A stretch of DNA of 64,000 bases from Synechococcus sp. RS9909 (GCF_014279595.1 NZ_CP047943.1:1674001-1738000); one strand, 5' to 3'; positions 6,760-17,501 are shown, numbered from the stretch's first letter. The notes: a model not told the origin generated them from the sequence alone. Program-made: numbers and translations.

Positions 6760-8784
6760 TCACACGTGCCAGCCGAGGGCATCAGCTTTCTGGCGCGCTT
6801 GGGCGGGAACATCGGTGGCAATGAACATGCGATGCAGCATCTGCACCCCGAGCAGATGGTTGATCAGGGCATCCATCTGCACCCGATCGGCATCGGTGGT
6901 GGCGGGATCCTCATGGCGGGCGAACAGGTCGCGCACCCCCTCGGCGCTGAGCAGGCCGGCCTCGGCGATCGCCGCATCACTGAGGTAGTCGTCGGCCAGC
7001 TGCCGCATCTGGTTCCACTTGTCGGGCTCGGTGTGGGCTGGAGGGGCCATGAAGGCGAATTTCTCGCGCTTGTAGAGCACTTCCGGCAACAGCCCAGCCA
7101 TCGCTTCTCGTAACACATATTTCTCCGTTTTGCCCTTGATGCGCAGCTCCGGAGGCACCTGCACCGCCGCCGCGGCCAGATGGTGATCCAGGAACGCGGG
7201 CCTCGCTTCCATCGAATGGGCCATGTCCACCCGATCGCCACCCCAGGTGAGGATCTGGCCCTCGAGCATGGTCTTGATCCACACGTATTGGGCCTTGTCG
7301 AGGGCGTGGCGCCCCTCGAGCTGATCGGCATCGAGGGTGGCGGCGATCGCCTTGCCGGGCGCATAGCCCTCGAGCGCCTGGCGATGGGGCTCCGACAGCA
7401 GGTCGGGCACGAGAGGAGCGCAGGCCAGCCAGGGCTGCAGGCAGCTGGGGGTGAAGCCCACCACCGCATCGAGATCGGGATCATCCACCTGATCCGCCGC
7501 CAACATCGCGCCCTGCACCAGGGCATTCGACTGCTGCAGCAGATCTTCCCAGCTGCGTCGCTCCGCCTCCGGCAGGTCGTTGAAACCATGCAGAAACATG
7601 TCGCGGCGGAAGGCGGGATAGCCCCCGAAGAGCTCATCGGAGCCCTCTCCGGTCATCACCACCTTGTAATCCACGGCATTCACATGGCGGCTCATCAGAA
7701 ATTTCGCCACCGCCAGGGTGTTGTAGATCGTGCGTTCGGTGTGCCAGAGGGTGCGCTCCATCCAGCCATAAAGCTCCTTCCCTGACAAACGCATCAGGTC
7801 CTGTTCGGCGCCGGTCGCCTCCGCCATCTCCCGGGCGATCGGCGATTCGTCATAGCGGGCGTCATCGAAGCCGATCGTGAACGCCTTCACCGGGTTCTGA
7901 CTCACCGCCGCCGCCAGCCCGAGGATCGAGCAGCTGTCGATGCCGCCGGAGAGGTAGCAGCCCACCGGCACGTCGGCCACCATGCGCAGCTCCACCGCGT
8001 CCAGCAGGGCGGCCCGGATCGCGTCGATGTGCTCCTGCTCGGTGATGGAAGCGTCGCGCTCCCCCTGCCTGGGGAAATCAAGATCCCAGTATTTCCAGTG
8101 CTCCACCGTGAGCTGGCCATCGCGGCGACGCACGGTGATGCCATGACCGGGTGGCACCTGGTGCACACCGGCGAAGGCGGTGGTGCCCGGCACCATCGTC
8201 TGCATGAGCTGGTGGAACAGGCCCTCGGAGGTGAAACGCCGCTCCACGGCCGGATGGGCAAACAGCACCTTCAGCTCGGAGCCGAACACCAAGCCCGCCG
8301 GCGTCAGCGCCCAATACTGGGGCTTGATTCCGAAGCGATCCCGCACCAGATGCAGGGCATCGTCGGCTTCGTCGTAGATCGCGAAGGCGAATTCGCCGCG
8401 CAGCTGCGGCAGGGTGGCTTCAAGCCCCTGCTGTTCATAGAGGCGCAGCAGGATTTCTGAATCGCTCTTGCTGTCGAAACGCACGCCGCGGGCGGTGAGA
8501 TCAGCGCGGATGCGCTGGAAGTCGTAGAACTCGCCGTTGTGGGCCATCAGCAGCCGCGCCCCGGGGCCGGCGGCCTCGCTCAGGAAGGGCTGGCGGGCCC
8601 GCGTCTCGTTGAGGTCGATGATCGAGAGGCGGGCATGGCAGAAGCCGACGCCGGCATCGTCAAGGCTGCGGTAGCCGAAGCCGTCCGGACCACGATGCTC
8701 CTGGATCGCGGCCATGTTCACCAGCAGCTGGGGATCGACGCGCTGATGGGCCTGGGCGCTGAACACCCCTCCGATTCCACACAT
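6760..8784 (-). CDS. asnB: Asparagine synthetase (glutamine-hydrolysing)
   Basis: A 674-residue class-II amidotransferase. The catalytic Cys2 (MCGIGGVF) and HRGPDGFG, HNGEFYD and LRGEFAFAI motifs define the glutaminase domain. LSGGIDSC at residues 278-285 is the ATP pyrophosphatase loop of the synthetase domain, and GEGSDELFGGY follows. The reaction makes asparagine from aspartate, glutamine and ATP. It is 8 bp downstream of the carbamoyltransferase-like gene and 88 bp upstream of the M20 hydrolase, so it belongs to the same nitrogen operon. Longer than E. coli AsnB, with extended C-terminal helices. A specialised amidotransferase role is possible. Confidence 0.9.
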   Translation of the reverse strand: MCGIGGVFSAQAHQRVDPQLLVNMAAIQEHRGPDGFGYRSLDDAGVGFCHARLSIIDLNETRARQPFLSEAAGPGARLLMAHNGEFYDFQRIRADLTARGVRFDSKSDSEILLRLYEQQGLEATLPQLRGEFAFAIYDEADDALHLVRDRFGIKPQYWALTPAGLVFGSELKVLFAHPAVERRFTSEGLFHQLMQTMVPGTTAFAGVHQVPPGHGITVRRRDGQLTVEHWKYWDLDFPRQGERDASITEQEHIDAIRAALLDAVELRMVADVPVGCYLSGGIDSCSILGLAAAVSQNPVKAFTIGFDDARYDESPIAREMAEATGAEQDLMRLSGKELYGWMERTLWHTERTIYNTLAVAKFLMSRHVNAVDYKVVMTGEGSDELFGGYPAFRRDMFLHGFNDLPEAERRSWEDLLQQSNALVQGAMLAADQVDDPDLDAVVGFTPSCLQPWLACAPLVPDLLSEPHRQALEGYAPGKAIAATLDADQLEGRHALDKAQYVWIKTMLEGQILTWGGDRVDMAHSMEARPAFLDHHLAAAAVQVPPELRIKGKTEKYVLREAMAGLLPEVLYKREKFAFMAPPAHTEPDKWNQMRQLADDYLSDAAIAEAGLLSAEGVRDLFARHEDPATTDADRVQMDALINHLLGVQMLHRMFIATDVPAQARQKADALGWHV

Positions 8785-8792
8785 AATGGTCC

Positions 8793-9908
8793 TCAGATCA
8801 CATCCATGACGCGGTCGATGCGCTCCACCATGCAGGTGAGCAACGCCATGCGCAAAAACACCGCACCGCGCGCCTGCGAGAAATACCAGTTATGGGGCGT
8901 GGTGTCCATGCAGGTGCTCAACTCCGCACCACGGGCGAGCGGATGCAACACGATGGCGTTGGGCTTGAACGGCAGATCATGGGTGATCCGAAAGGAATCA
9001 CCGTGGGTCTCGTAGCTGTCGCCCACCCAGGCGATCGCGTTGATGTAGAGCACATCCAGCTCGGGCAATTCGCTCCGCAGGCTGGAGGTCCAGCGCACCG
9101 TCAGCCCCGCCTCCAGCAACTCCTCCAGCTGGCCGGGATCAAACAGATCCCCACTGGCATTGGTGGCGGGGTCGTGAATGATCACCAGCTCCGACACCAT
9201 ATGGGGGAATTTGGCGAGGATGCGCAGCAATGAGCGCACCGTGCGCATCCGGCTGGGGATTCCGATCACACCGATACGAATGCGTTCCGCTTCAGGCAGA
9301 GAGGGATTGGCCAGCTCAGGCCGCCATTTGAGGATCGTGTAGAGATCGGCCATCGCCTGGGTGGGATGTTCATCGATGCCGTTGCCGGCGTTGATGATTG
9401 GAATCCGCAATCCCTCCACCATCTGATACACGGCATCCGACTGGTTGTCGCGCAGCACCACGCAGTCGCCGTAGTTGTTGAACATGTGGGCGACATCCAG
9501 GAGCGATTCCCCCTTGGCGATCCCGGTGGAGCCACGATCGGTGATGTTGATCGAATCGCCGCCCAGGCGGTGCCAGGCGCTGTCGAAGGAGAGGCGGGTG
9601 CGAGTGCTCGGTTCATAGAAGGCGTTGATCAGCACCTTGCCGCGCAGGGGGTGGTTGTGGGCGATGTAGCGGTTGGGATTGCTCTCAAACTTGGCCGCCA
9701 AACGAAACAGCTGCAGCAAAGAATCGGCGCGAAAGGGCCGGATCGAGATCACATGCTGATCGGCGAGATCCAACAGGGCATCGCCGTTCTCCTGCACCGC
9801 ATTGAGCAGCGACTGGGGATGGCTGGATCCGTACACATCCGGGCCAAGACGCTCAAAACGCTGGGGATCGCAGCGGTGGTCGCGCTCAATCACAGGACAA
9901 CTGGCCAT
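8793..9908 (-). CDS. Aspartate-carbamoyltransferase-like enzyme with altered second-substrate site
   Basis: A 371-residue carbamoyltransferase. The carbamoyl-phosphate site is intact: STRTR at 101-105, the catalytic Lys in AKGES at about 132, Arg153, HPTQ at 181-184, and an Arg in SRMRTVRSL at about 222. The C-terminal HPLAR...TPHNWYF resembles ATCase rather than OTCase. At about 290-297, where ATCase has the aspartate-binding RVQ.ER, this protein has NAIAWVGDS. The N-terminus is about 50 residues longer than typical PyrB. The ATG at 9908 was chosen over an upstream start because the extra residues look non-coding. It may be a diverged PyrB or a carbamoyltransferase of different acceptor specificity, and its neighbours favour the latter. 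Confidence 0.8.
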   Translation of the reverse strand: MASCPVIERDHRCDPQRFERLGPDVYGSSHPQSLLNAVQENGDALLDLADQHVISIRPFRADSLLQLFRLAAKFESNPNRYIAHNHPLRGKVLINAFYEPSTRTRLSFDSAWHRLGGDSINITDRGSTGIAKGESLLDVAHMFNNYGDCVVLRDNQSDAVYQMVEGLRIPIINAGNGIDEHPTQAMADLYTILKWRPELANPSLPEAERIRIGVIGIPSRMRTVRSLLRILAKFPHMVSELVIIHDPATNASGDLFDPGQLEELLEAGLTVRWTSSLRSELPELDVLYINAIAWVGDSYETHGDSFRITHDLPFKPNAIVLHPLARGAELSTCMDTTPHNWYFSQARGAVFLRMALLTCMVERIDRVMDVI

Positions 9909-10086
9909 GACAACAACAGCGACACCACCGAAGGCGGCAATGTGGAGCGGGTGAGCATCCGGTGTGTCTCTGAACACCCTTAGACCAGGCTGCGCAGGGG
10001 GGGCGAGCCCATGCACGGTTTTCTTTACGCAATTGACGCTTTTTTGTAGCCGCTCAAACGTTTGACCCGAGCAAAGGTTCGCTGAG

Positions 10087-10224
10087 CTACCAGATGCGCC
10101 CCCGGCGCCATTCGATCCACCAGATCAGCAGCAGGGCGAGCACGGCGAGGATCAACCCCACCAGGCTTCCCACCACCACCAGTTCAAACAGGGTCGGTCC
10201 GGCGATCCAGGTCATGGCCAACAT
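10087..10224 (-). CDS. 45-residue micro-membrane protein downstream of the symporter
   Basis: A 45-codon frame starts 3 bp after the symporter stop (TGAGCGATG). It encodes one strong transmembrane helix (FELVVVGSLVGLILAVLALLLIWW) followed by a basic tail, EWRRGRIW. The positive-inside rule puts the C-terminus in the cytoplasm. The tight spacing, the perfect membrane-protein architecture and the in-frame codon bias indicate a real gene rather than a spurious frame. No family is recognised. Small accessory subunits exist for some sodium:solute symporters (YhdT with PanF, DUF4212 and DUF485 proteins), but those are about twice this size. Confidence 0.65.
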   Translation of the reverse strand: MLAMTWIAGPTLFELVVVGSLVGLILAVLALLLIWWIEWRRGRIW

Positions 10225-10227
10225 CGC

Positions 10228-11646
10228 TCAACCCTCCTTCAGGATGTGCCAGGAGAAACGCTCCGGCCACAGCTGGGTGCCCACCGCCATCACCAGGGCC
10301 GACACCGCCGCGGAAATCAACGCAGCGCAGTAAGGCGCGATCAGGGTGTAAGCCAGGAGGCCGCACACACTTCCCGCCACCATCGCAGCGATGGCGGCGA
10401 CGCGATTGGCACTGCGCCAGTAGAGGCCATAGGCCACCGGCCAGATCGTGGAGGCCACCAGGGCACCGGTGAAGAACAGCACCGAGGCGAGCGAATCCAG
10501 CCGCGGCCAGGAGAGCGCCAGGGTGACGACCCCGAGGCCGATCACCACCAGCCGGGTCGCGCGTTTGAGCTCGGCATCGCTGAGCTGGGGGTTGAGCAGT
10601 TTGAACACCACATCCTCAGCCACCAGATCGGCCGTGGAGGCGAGCAGGGAATCCAGCGTGGAGGTGAGCGAGGCGAACACCACAACAAACACCATCGCCG
10701 CGCCGCCGGCGCCCAGCAGCTGGGAGGCCACCACGGGGAACACCATGTTCACCTGGGGCAGCTCAATCGCCTGGGCCAGCGCCACCAGCCCGATCGAGCC
10801 GGTCACCACGGGAACGGTCATCCAGGCGAGGCCACCGAACACAAACGAGCGAAACACCACCGAGGGGCGGCTTGCGAACACCCGCGACCACCAGATGTTG
10901 TTGTGAAACACCTCACCCATCGAGAAGAGGGCCGAATTCCAGGCGATCAACAGACCGGCGGGAAGCAGCAGGTTGAGGCGGCCGGGATGGCTGGCCACCA
11001 ATTCGCGATGCACCTCCGGCACGGGGAACTGGCGAAAGGCGAGCACGGCCACCACCACCAGGAGCACCATGATCAGCAACGACTGAATGAAATCGGTGCC
11101 CACCACAGCACGCATGCCGCCATAGAGGGTGTAGATCGTGGAGACGCCGATCACCACCACCATGCCGAGGCGGTAATCGAAACCCGATAAGGCCTCCAGC
11201 AGGATCCCCGCCCCCATCGCCTGGGTCATCAGGAAGCCGAGGGTGTAGACCGCCGTGATCACCATGAACACCCACCAGGCCGCCCGGCCGTAACGCAGCC
11301 GGAAGAAATCGCCGCTGGTGCGACCGGCGGGCATCAGCTGCTTGATGCGCAGGGCCAGCGGGGCGAACAGGATCAGGCCCAAGCCGGCCAGGGCGTAGCT
11401 GACCATGCCCCAGAGCCCGTTGCGGTAGCCGAATTCGGGCGCCAGCAGGGTGGTGTTGCCGGTCACCCAGGAGGCCATCAGGGTGGCGGTGCTCAAGGCC
11501 AGGCCGATATTCCGCCCCGCCAGCATGTAGTCATCGGCGTCACCCTTGCCCTTCCGCCCCCAGGACACGCCGAGGGCGATCCAGAGCACGGAGAAGATCA
11601 CCACCAGAGCCCAGGCGATCCCTGGCGCCAGAAAGGGTTGGGCCAT
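10228..11646 (-). CDS. Sodium:solute symporter (SSS/SLC5 family)
   Basis: A 472-residue LeuT-fold sodium symporter with about 13 hydrophobic segments. SSS features include [22 protein letters not shown] near the first core helix, the [11 protein letters not shown] loop and the conserved [10 protein letters not shown] sodium-site region. Substrates in this family include proline, pantothenate, urea, nucleosides and sialic acid, and none can be assigned here. Its position in a nitrogen operon suggests a small nitrogenous solute. Start: ATG overlapping the stop of a 42-codon upstream gene (TGATGG). A 45-codon gene follows 3 bp after its stop. Confidence 0.88.
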   Translation of the reverse strand: MAQPFLAPGIAWALVVIFSVLWIALGVSWGRKGKGDADDYMLAGRNIGLALSTATLMASWVTGNTTLLAPEFGYRNGLWGMVSYALAGLGLILFAPLALRIKQLMPAGRTSGDFFRLRYGRAAWWVFMVITAVYTLGFLMTQAMGAGILLEALSGFDYRLGMVVVIGVSTIYTLYGGMRAVVGTDFIQSLLIMVLLVVVAVLAFRQFPVPEVHRELVASHPGRLNLLLPAGLLIAWNSALFSMGEVFHNNIWWSRVFASRPSVVFRSFVFGGLAWMTVPVVTGSIGLVALAQAIELPQVNMVFPVVASQLLGAGGAAMVFVVVFASLTSTLDSLLASTADLVAEDVVFKLLNPQLSDAELKRATRLVVIGLGVVTLALSWPRLDSLASVLFFTGALVASTIWPVAYGLYWRSANRVAAIAAMVAGSVCGLLAYTLIAPYCAALISAAVSALVMAVGTQLWPERFSWHILKEG

Positions 11647-11774
11647 CAATCCGCTCCCTCGAAGGGGTCGCGGCCCTGCCAGTGCCGATACCCCTGCCAG
11701 ATCATCAGCGTGGTGGCCAGTGTGACCACGGCACCGAGCCCAAAAATCAGCAGGGCCTGTGGCAAATCATCCAT
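11646..11774 (-). CDS. 42-residue micro-membrane protein upstream of the symporter
   Basis: A 42-codon frame, [14 protein letters not shown]..., whose TGA overlaps the symporter ATG (TGATGG). It encodes one transmembrane helix ([19 protein letters not shown]) and a polar C-terminal tail ending DPFEGAD. The overlap indicates translational coupling to the transporter. No family is recognised. Together with the 45-residue protein on the other side it makes a symporter bracketed by two single-helix proteins. Confidence 0.62.
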   Translation of the reverse strand: MDDLPQALLIFGLGAVVTLATTLMIWQGYRHWQGRDPFEGAD

Positions 11775-11928
11775 GGGATTGCTTGCTGCCCTTCGGGGAA
11801 CCTACCCGTGCCGCCATCGCTTGCCCATGCCGCAAGGGAGAGGAAAACTTTCTGAATCCGTAACAACACCCACATTCAGCTGTCACCGCGCTCCTGTTCT
11901 GTGTGCTCACACGAGTGGGTCACACACC
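11775..11928. promoter_or_regulatory. Divergent promoter region, glnN and symporter operon; weak NtcA-like site
   Basis: 154 bp between head-to-head nitrogen genes. At 11860-11873 the plus strand reads GTA-N8-CAC (GTG-N8-TAC on the other strand), a five-of-six match to the NtcA consensus GTA-N8-TAC, 56 bp before the glnN ATG. No convincing -10 box lies at the expected distance, so the assignment is weak. A GTGTG-CT-CACAC inverted repeat at about 11901-11912 lies just before the glnN start. Confidence 0.35.
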
Positions 11929-14100
<2,172 letters not shown>

Positions 14101-14123
14101 GTCGCCGAGAGCCAGAGCACCAC

Positions 14124-14954
14124 TCAGGCGGGGGGCTCATCGGAACTGTGACCGGTGAGCAGATCCGGAGGCAAGCCACCGAAGGCGAGGGAGAGGTTCT
14201 CCGGCGTGAACACCTCCGAGGTCTCGCCGTAGGCGAGCACGGTTTTGTTGATCAGCACCACCAGGTCGCAGAAATCGCGCACATGGCTGAGATCGTGGGT
14301 GGAAATCAGGATCGTGCGCCCCTCGCGGCGGAACTGAAAAAACAGTTCGGCCATCAGTTTCTCGGTGCGCACATCCACACCGTTGAACGGCTCATCCAGC
14401 AGCAGCACCGAAGCCCCCTGGGCGATGGCCCGGGCCAGAAAGGCCCGCTTGCGCTGTCCGCCGGAGAGGGCACCGATCGGGCGATGGCGCAGATCGAGCA
14501 GATCCACCCGGCTCAGGGCCTCACGCACGGCCACCCGATCGGCCTGGCTGGGAATCCGCAGCAGATTCATGCCGCCATACCGCCCCATCATCACCACATC
14601 CCACACCGACACAGGAAAGGCGCAATCGATCCCCTCGTTCTGGGGCACGTAGGCCACGGCCTGTTCTCGCTGGGCTTCGCTCACCTGCAGGCCATTGATC
14701 CGGATCCGGCCCCGACTGGGCCGAAGAAAACCTGTGAGTGCCTTGAACAAGGTGGATTTGCCAGCGCCATTCATCCCCACCAAGCCGCAGATGCAGCCAG
14801 GGGGCAAATGCAGCGATGCGTCATAAAGGGCAACGCTGCCGTTGTAGTCCACGCAGAGCTGATCGGCGTCGATGCGAGCCACGCCCGAACGCTCCGCATC
14901 AACCTGTTTGCCGCGCTGCCGCTCCCCCATCCAGGCATCAATCGAGGCCGTCAT
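14124..14954 (-). CDS. mntA: Manganese ABC transporter ATP-binding protein
   Basis: A 276-residue ABC ATPase: Walker A GMNGAGKST at about 60-68, Q-loop in YVPQNEGID, signature LSGGQRKR, Walker B VLLLDEPF and the H-switch in STHDLSH. The QNEGIDCAFPVSVWDVVMMGRYG stretch is typical of Mn/Zn/Fe cluster A-I transporters. Its ATG overlaps the mntC stop, so mntC-mntA is a coupled pair. The expected third gene, mntB, is not next; glnN ends only 23 bp beyond its stop in the opposite direction. Confidence 0.92.
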   Translation of the reverse strand: MTASIDAWMGERQRGKQVDAERSGVARIDADQLCVDYNGSVALYDASLHLPPGCICGLVGMNGAGKSTLFKALTGFLRPSRGRIRINGLQVSEAQREQAVAYVPQNEGIDCAFPVSVWDVVMMGRYGGMNLLRIPSQADRVAVREALSRVDLLDLRHRPIGALSGGQRKRAFLARAIAQGASVLLLDEPFNGVDVRTEKLMAELFFQFRREGRTILISTHDLSHVRDFCDLVVLINKTVLAYGETSEVFTPENLSLAFGGLPPDLLTGHSSDEPPA

Positions 14955-15901
14955 CCTGGCAGATTTGATCCCTTCAGCCCGTCGAGCAGCAGCTTGACGT
15001 TGTGGCGCTGCAGATCGATCAAGGTGGGGGCTGGTCCTTCGGGTTCCGACAGGGAATCGACGTAGAAACTGCCACCGAAGCGGGCACCGCTGGCCCGGGC
15101 CACCTCCCGCTGCGCCTTGTCGCTCACTGTGGTTTCACAGAACACCGCCGGCACCTGGCGCGAGCGCACGGTCTCGATCAACTGCACCATCCGGCGGGGC
15201 GTGATCTGACTCTCCGCATTCACTGGCCAGAGGTAGGCCTCCTCAAGGCCATAGTCATGGGCGAGATAGCTGAAGGCGCCTTCGCAGCTCACCAGCACCC
15301 GTTGCTGGGGCGGAATGGTGGCCAGGGCCACACGCAGCTCCTGATCCAGCGCCTGCAGGCGCTGCTTGTAGGCCGTTCCGTTCTGCTGATACGTGGCTTG
15401 TCCTTCGGGATCCAGTTGGCTGAACGCGTCCACCAGGCGGTCCACATAGCTCTGGGCCCGACGGGGCGACATCCAGGCATGGGGGTTGGCTTGGCCTGCA
15501 GCGGCATCCGAAGCGATCAGCAGCGGCTCCATCCCCTGCGAGAGGGTCACCGTGGGCACATTGCCGGCCGCGGCGATGTAGCGCTTCGCCCAGCGCTCCA
15601 GCCCGAAGCCGTTCTCCACAATCAGATCCGCCCCGGCGGCCCGCTCCATGTCGCTGGGAGTGGGTTCATAGCCATGCACCTCCGCACCGATCCGGGTGAT
15701 CGATTGCACCACGAGGCGATCACCGGCCACCTGCCGCGCCATGTCGGCCAGCACGGTGAAGGTGGTGAGCACACGCGGGCGACCGTCCGCCTCCTGCGGC
15801 GGGGTTGATCGCGGGCCAGCACAGGCGACAAGCAACGCCAGAGCAGCGGCGCCCCCCAGGCGAAGCAAGGCCGATCCCACCCCTCCAACGCACGCCCTCA
15901 T
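14951..15901 (-). CDS. mntC: Manganese-binding lipoprotein of the ABC transporter
   Basis: A 316-residue periplasmic metal-binding lipoprotein with lipobox LVAC at 24-27. The four metal ligands align with those known for Synechocystis MntC (His89, His154, Glu220, Asp295) at His76, His141, Glu207 and Asp282, a constant offset of 13 residues. This supports Mn over Zn. Other family features are HGYEPTPSD and HAWMSPRRAQ. The stop overlaps the mntA start. The upstream 83 bp to the divergent small frame presumably holds the promoter; I could not identify a ManR-type site. Confidence 0.93.
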   Translation of the reverse strand: MRACVGGVGSALLRLGGAAALALLVACAGPRSTPPQEADGRPRVLTTFTVLADMARQVAGDRLVVQSITRIGAEVHGYEPTPSDMERAAGADLIVENGFGLERWAKRYIAAAGNVPTVTLSQGMEPLLIASDAAAGQANPHAWMSPRRAQSYVDRLVDAFSQLDPEGQATYQQNGTAYKQRLQALDQELRVALATIPPQQRVLVSCEGAFSYLAHDYGLEEAYLWPVNAESQITPRRMVQLIETVRSRQVPAVFCETTVSDKAQREVARASGARFGGSFYVDSLSEPEGPAPTLIDLQRHNVKLLLDGLKGSNLPG

Positions 15902-15984
15902 CCCACCTTCATCCCGCCTTCAGCAGCAGCTTGTTGCAAAAAACGCTAATGAAGTGCCGAGACTCCCCGCCACCTCCGCACGCG

Positions 15985-16101
15985 ATGAACAGCGAATCCC
16001 AGATCTGGCCGGTGGTGCTGGTGTCAGCCACGGTGGTGATCCTGCTGATGATGCTCTCGATCACCAGCACCGGCAGCGGCGAGGTCGTGGGTGTGGGCTG
16101 A
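15985..16101 (+). CDS. 38-residue putative membrane peptide
   Basis: A short frame, MNSESQIWPVVLVSATVVILLMMLSITSTGSG..., with one clear hydrophobic helix and a Gly/Ser/Val tail. It ends exactly one base before the stop of the convergent SpoIIAA-like gene. It has no convincing Shine-Dalgarno sequence. The membrane-helix architecture and NG(C/G)-rich third positions favour a real small gene, but it may be chance. Confidence 0.4.
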   Translation: MNSESQIWPVVLVSATVVILLMMLSITSTGSGEVVGVG

Positions 16102-16485
16102 TCAGGCGCTGATCCAGGCTTCCGCCTCGCTGCGATTGTGGAAGTGACGCATCTCGCCAGCGAGCAGCAGCTTGCCGATGTTGCTGAGCAACTCGATCCA
16201 ACGGGCGTTGGTGACCAAGGCCATCCGCTCCACCTGGCGGCCGTGGCTCATCACCACCTTGAAGTCGTCGAGCGCGGCGCGCAGTTCCCACCCCTGAAGC
16301 TCGCGGGCATCAAACAGCAAGCGCAGGCGATCACCGGTCTGTTCCGCAAACGCCGCATCCAGTTGGGGCATGAAAGCGACGTAGTCGTCGTGGGTGAGAG
16401 TGCCCCGGGCGGTGACGCGAACCACGGGCATGGGAGCCAACGTCAACGACTCGATCTGAAGGCCGTGGCTGGTGGAAGTCGTCAT
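16102..16485 (-). CDS. SpoIIAA/STAS-like protein (SEC14-like fold)
   Basis: A protein of about 127 residues resembling the SpoIIAA-like (PF11964) family. It has an N-terminal VVRVTARGTLTHDDYVAFMPQLDAA strand-helix unit, a central LRLLFDARELQGWELRAALDD and a C-terminal MRHFHNRSEAEAWI. Members are small soluble proteins of unknown role, possibly lipid- or protein-binding. The frame extends to an ATG at 16563, but that start lies inside the upstream small membrane gene. The ATG at 16485 just before the conserved domain is preferred. Confidence 0.72.
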   Translation of the reverse strand: MTTSTSHGLQIESLTLAPMPVVRVTARGTLTHDDYVAFMPQLDAAFAEQTGDRLRLLFDARELQGWELRAALDDFKVVMSHGRQVERMALVTNARWIELLSNIGKLLLAGEMRHFHNRSEAEAWISA

Positions 16486-16546
16486 CGGCGTTGCTGCAGT
16501 TGCCCCAGCGTTAGCAACATTGGGGCCGAGAGCAGCCGATGTCGCC

Positions 16547-16708
16547 TCAATCGTCAAAGTCATGGTCGTGCTTGTTCATCGCCTCGATCACCAGGTCGTG
16601 GATCATCAATCGGGTTTCCAGGCGACTGTGATGGGCCACCGTGCGCTGGATCACGTAGTACACGAGCAACATCACGGGGAGAACGGCGATGCAGGTGATT
16701 TCATACAT
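16547..16708 (-). CDS. 53-residue small membrane protein
   Basis: A frame MYEITCIAVLPVMLLVYYVIQ... encoding one N-terminal transmembrane helix and a roughly 30-residue cytoplasmic tail ending in an acidic/His run, NKHDHDFDD. The helix-plus-amphipathic-tail layout, a clean start and position just upstream of the SpoIIAA-like gene in the same direction support it. No family is recognised. The His/Asp tail could bind metal, which is speculative. Confidence 0.55.
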   Translation of the reverse strand: MYEITCIAVLPVMLLVYYVIQRTVAHHSRLETRLMIHDLVIEAMNKHDHDFDD

Positions 16709-16759
16709 GGCGTTCAGGCATGAACGGCTCTTGCACCAGCATGCCGCTGTTTTCCGCCT

Positions 16760-17125
16760 GTGCAGTATTGGATTCCGCTCCTGGGCATGGTGTTGGGTAA
16801 CACGCTCAATGCGATCTCACTCGGACTCGACACGTTGATGGAGCGAATGCTGAGTCAACGCGCCATTCTTGAATGCGCACTTTCACTCGGTGCCAGTCGC
16901 TGGGAAGCCTGCAGAGCGCAGGTGCGAGAAGCCATTCGTGTGGCGATGATTCCCACCATCAATTCGATGATGGTGATGGGCCTGGTGAGCCTGCCTGGAA
17001 TGATGACAGGCCAGATTCTTGAGGGGGCGATGCCTTCAGCCGCAGTGCGCCATCAAATCGTGATTCTGTTCATGATTGCTTCGGCCACAGCCCTTGGCGT
17101 CACTGCGATTGTCGCCCTCGCCTAA
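16760..17125 (+). pseudogene. UPF0014 (FetB/YbbM) permease, N-terminally truncated remnant
   Basis: 121 residues match only the C-terminal half of the UPF0014 membrane family (about 260 residues when intact). IPLLGMVLGNTLNAISLGLD, LECALSLGAS, AIRVAMIPTINSMMVMG, SLPGMMTGQILEGA and RHQIVILFMIASATALG are all present and well preserved. The first half and any ATG are absent; the frame opens at a GTG inside the domain, and the preceding in-frame codons do not resemble the family. FetA-type ATPase partners are absent nearby. This is either a decayed gene or a deletion product; a functional half-protein is unlikely. Confidence 0.8.
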
Positions 17126-17165
17126 GCCTGCAACGCCTCGATCAACCATCGAGGAAACGGATGCT

Positions 17166-17261
17166 TCAGGGCAAAGGGTGATTCACCCGATACCCGGCCA
17201 TGGTGATTCCAACCATCAACAACACCAAGGCCAGCGAACCCAGCCAATCCACATGATCCAT
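17166..17261 (-). CDS. 31-residue single-helix membrane protein
   Basis: A short frame, MDHVDWLGSLALVLLMVGIT..., preceded by a good Shine-Dalgarno (GAGGGAG, about six bases before ATG). The product is one helix with a short polar tail (GYRVNHPLP). Its size and layout resemble the small single-helix subunits of photosynthetic complexes (PetL, PetN, PsaM, PsbY class), but I cannot match it to any of them. Confidence 0.5.
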   Translation of the reverse strand: MDHVDWLGSLALVLLMVGITMAGYRVNHPLP

Positions 17262-17405
17262 ACGCTCTCCCTCGCGCCTAACTCCTTTATTGAAAACCAG
17301 CCAAGCGACTGGCACAAGGGCGGTCGAGAGCGAACACGCAAATCTTTACAACAAATCGTTTCAGGCGATGGATCGGAGCCCAATGCAAACGTCAAAGCAT
17401 AAAAA

Positions 17406-17501
17406 TCACCGGAAAAGCATCAAGAACCACCGCCGCGCCCCGGCGTGGTCAGCCAGCAAAGCGCCCACCGGCAACTGGCACAGTGCCAGTGCGAGGGCCA
17501 T
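17406..17501 (-). pseudogene. Possible remnant of an MFS transporter N-terminal region
   Basis: About 31 codons read MALALALCQLPVGALLADHAGARRWFL. They resemble the helix 2 - loop - helix 3 region of major facilitator proteins (G-x-L-A-D-x-x-G-x-R-R). The frame stops right after and nothing upstream matches an MFS helix 1. Short, so it may be coincidence. Confidence 0.3.
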
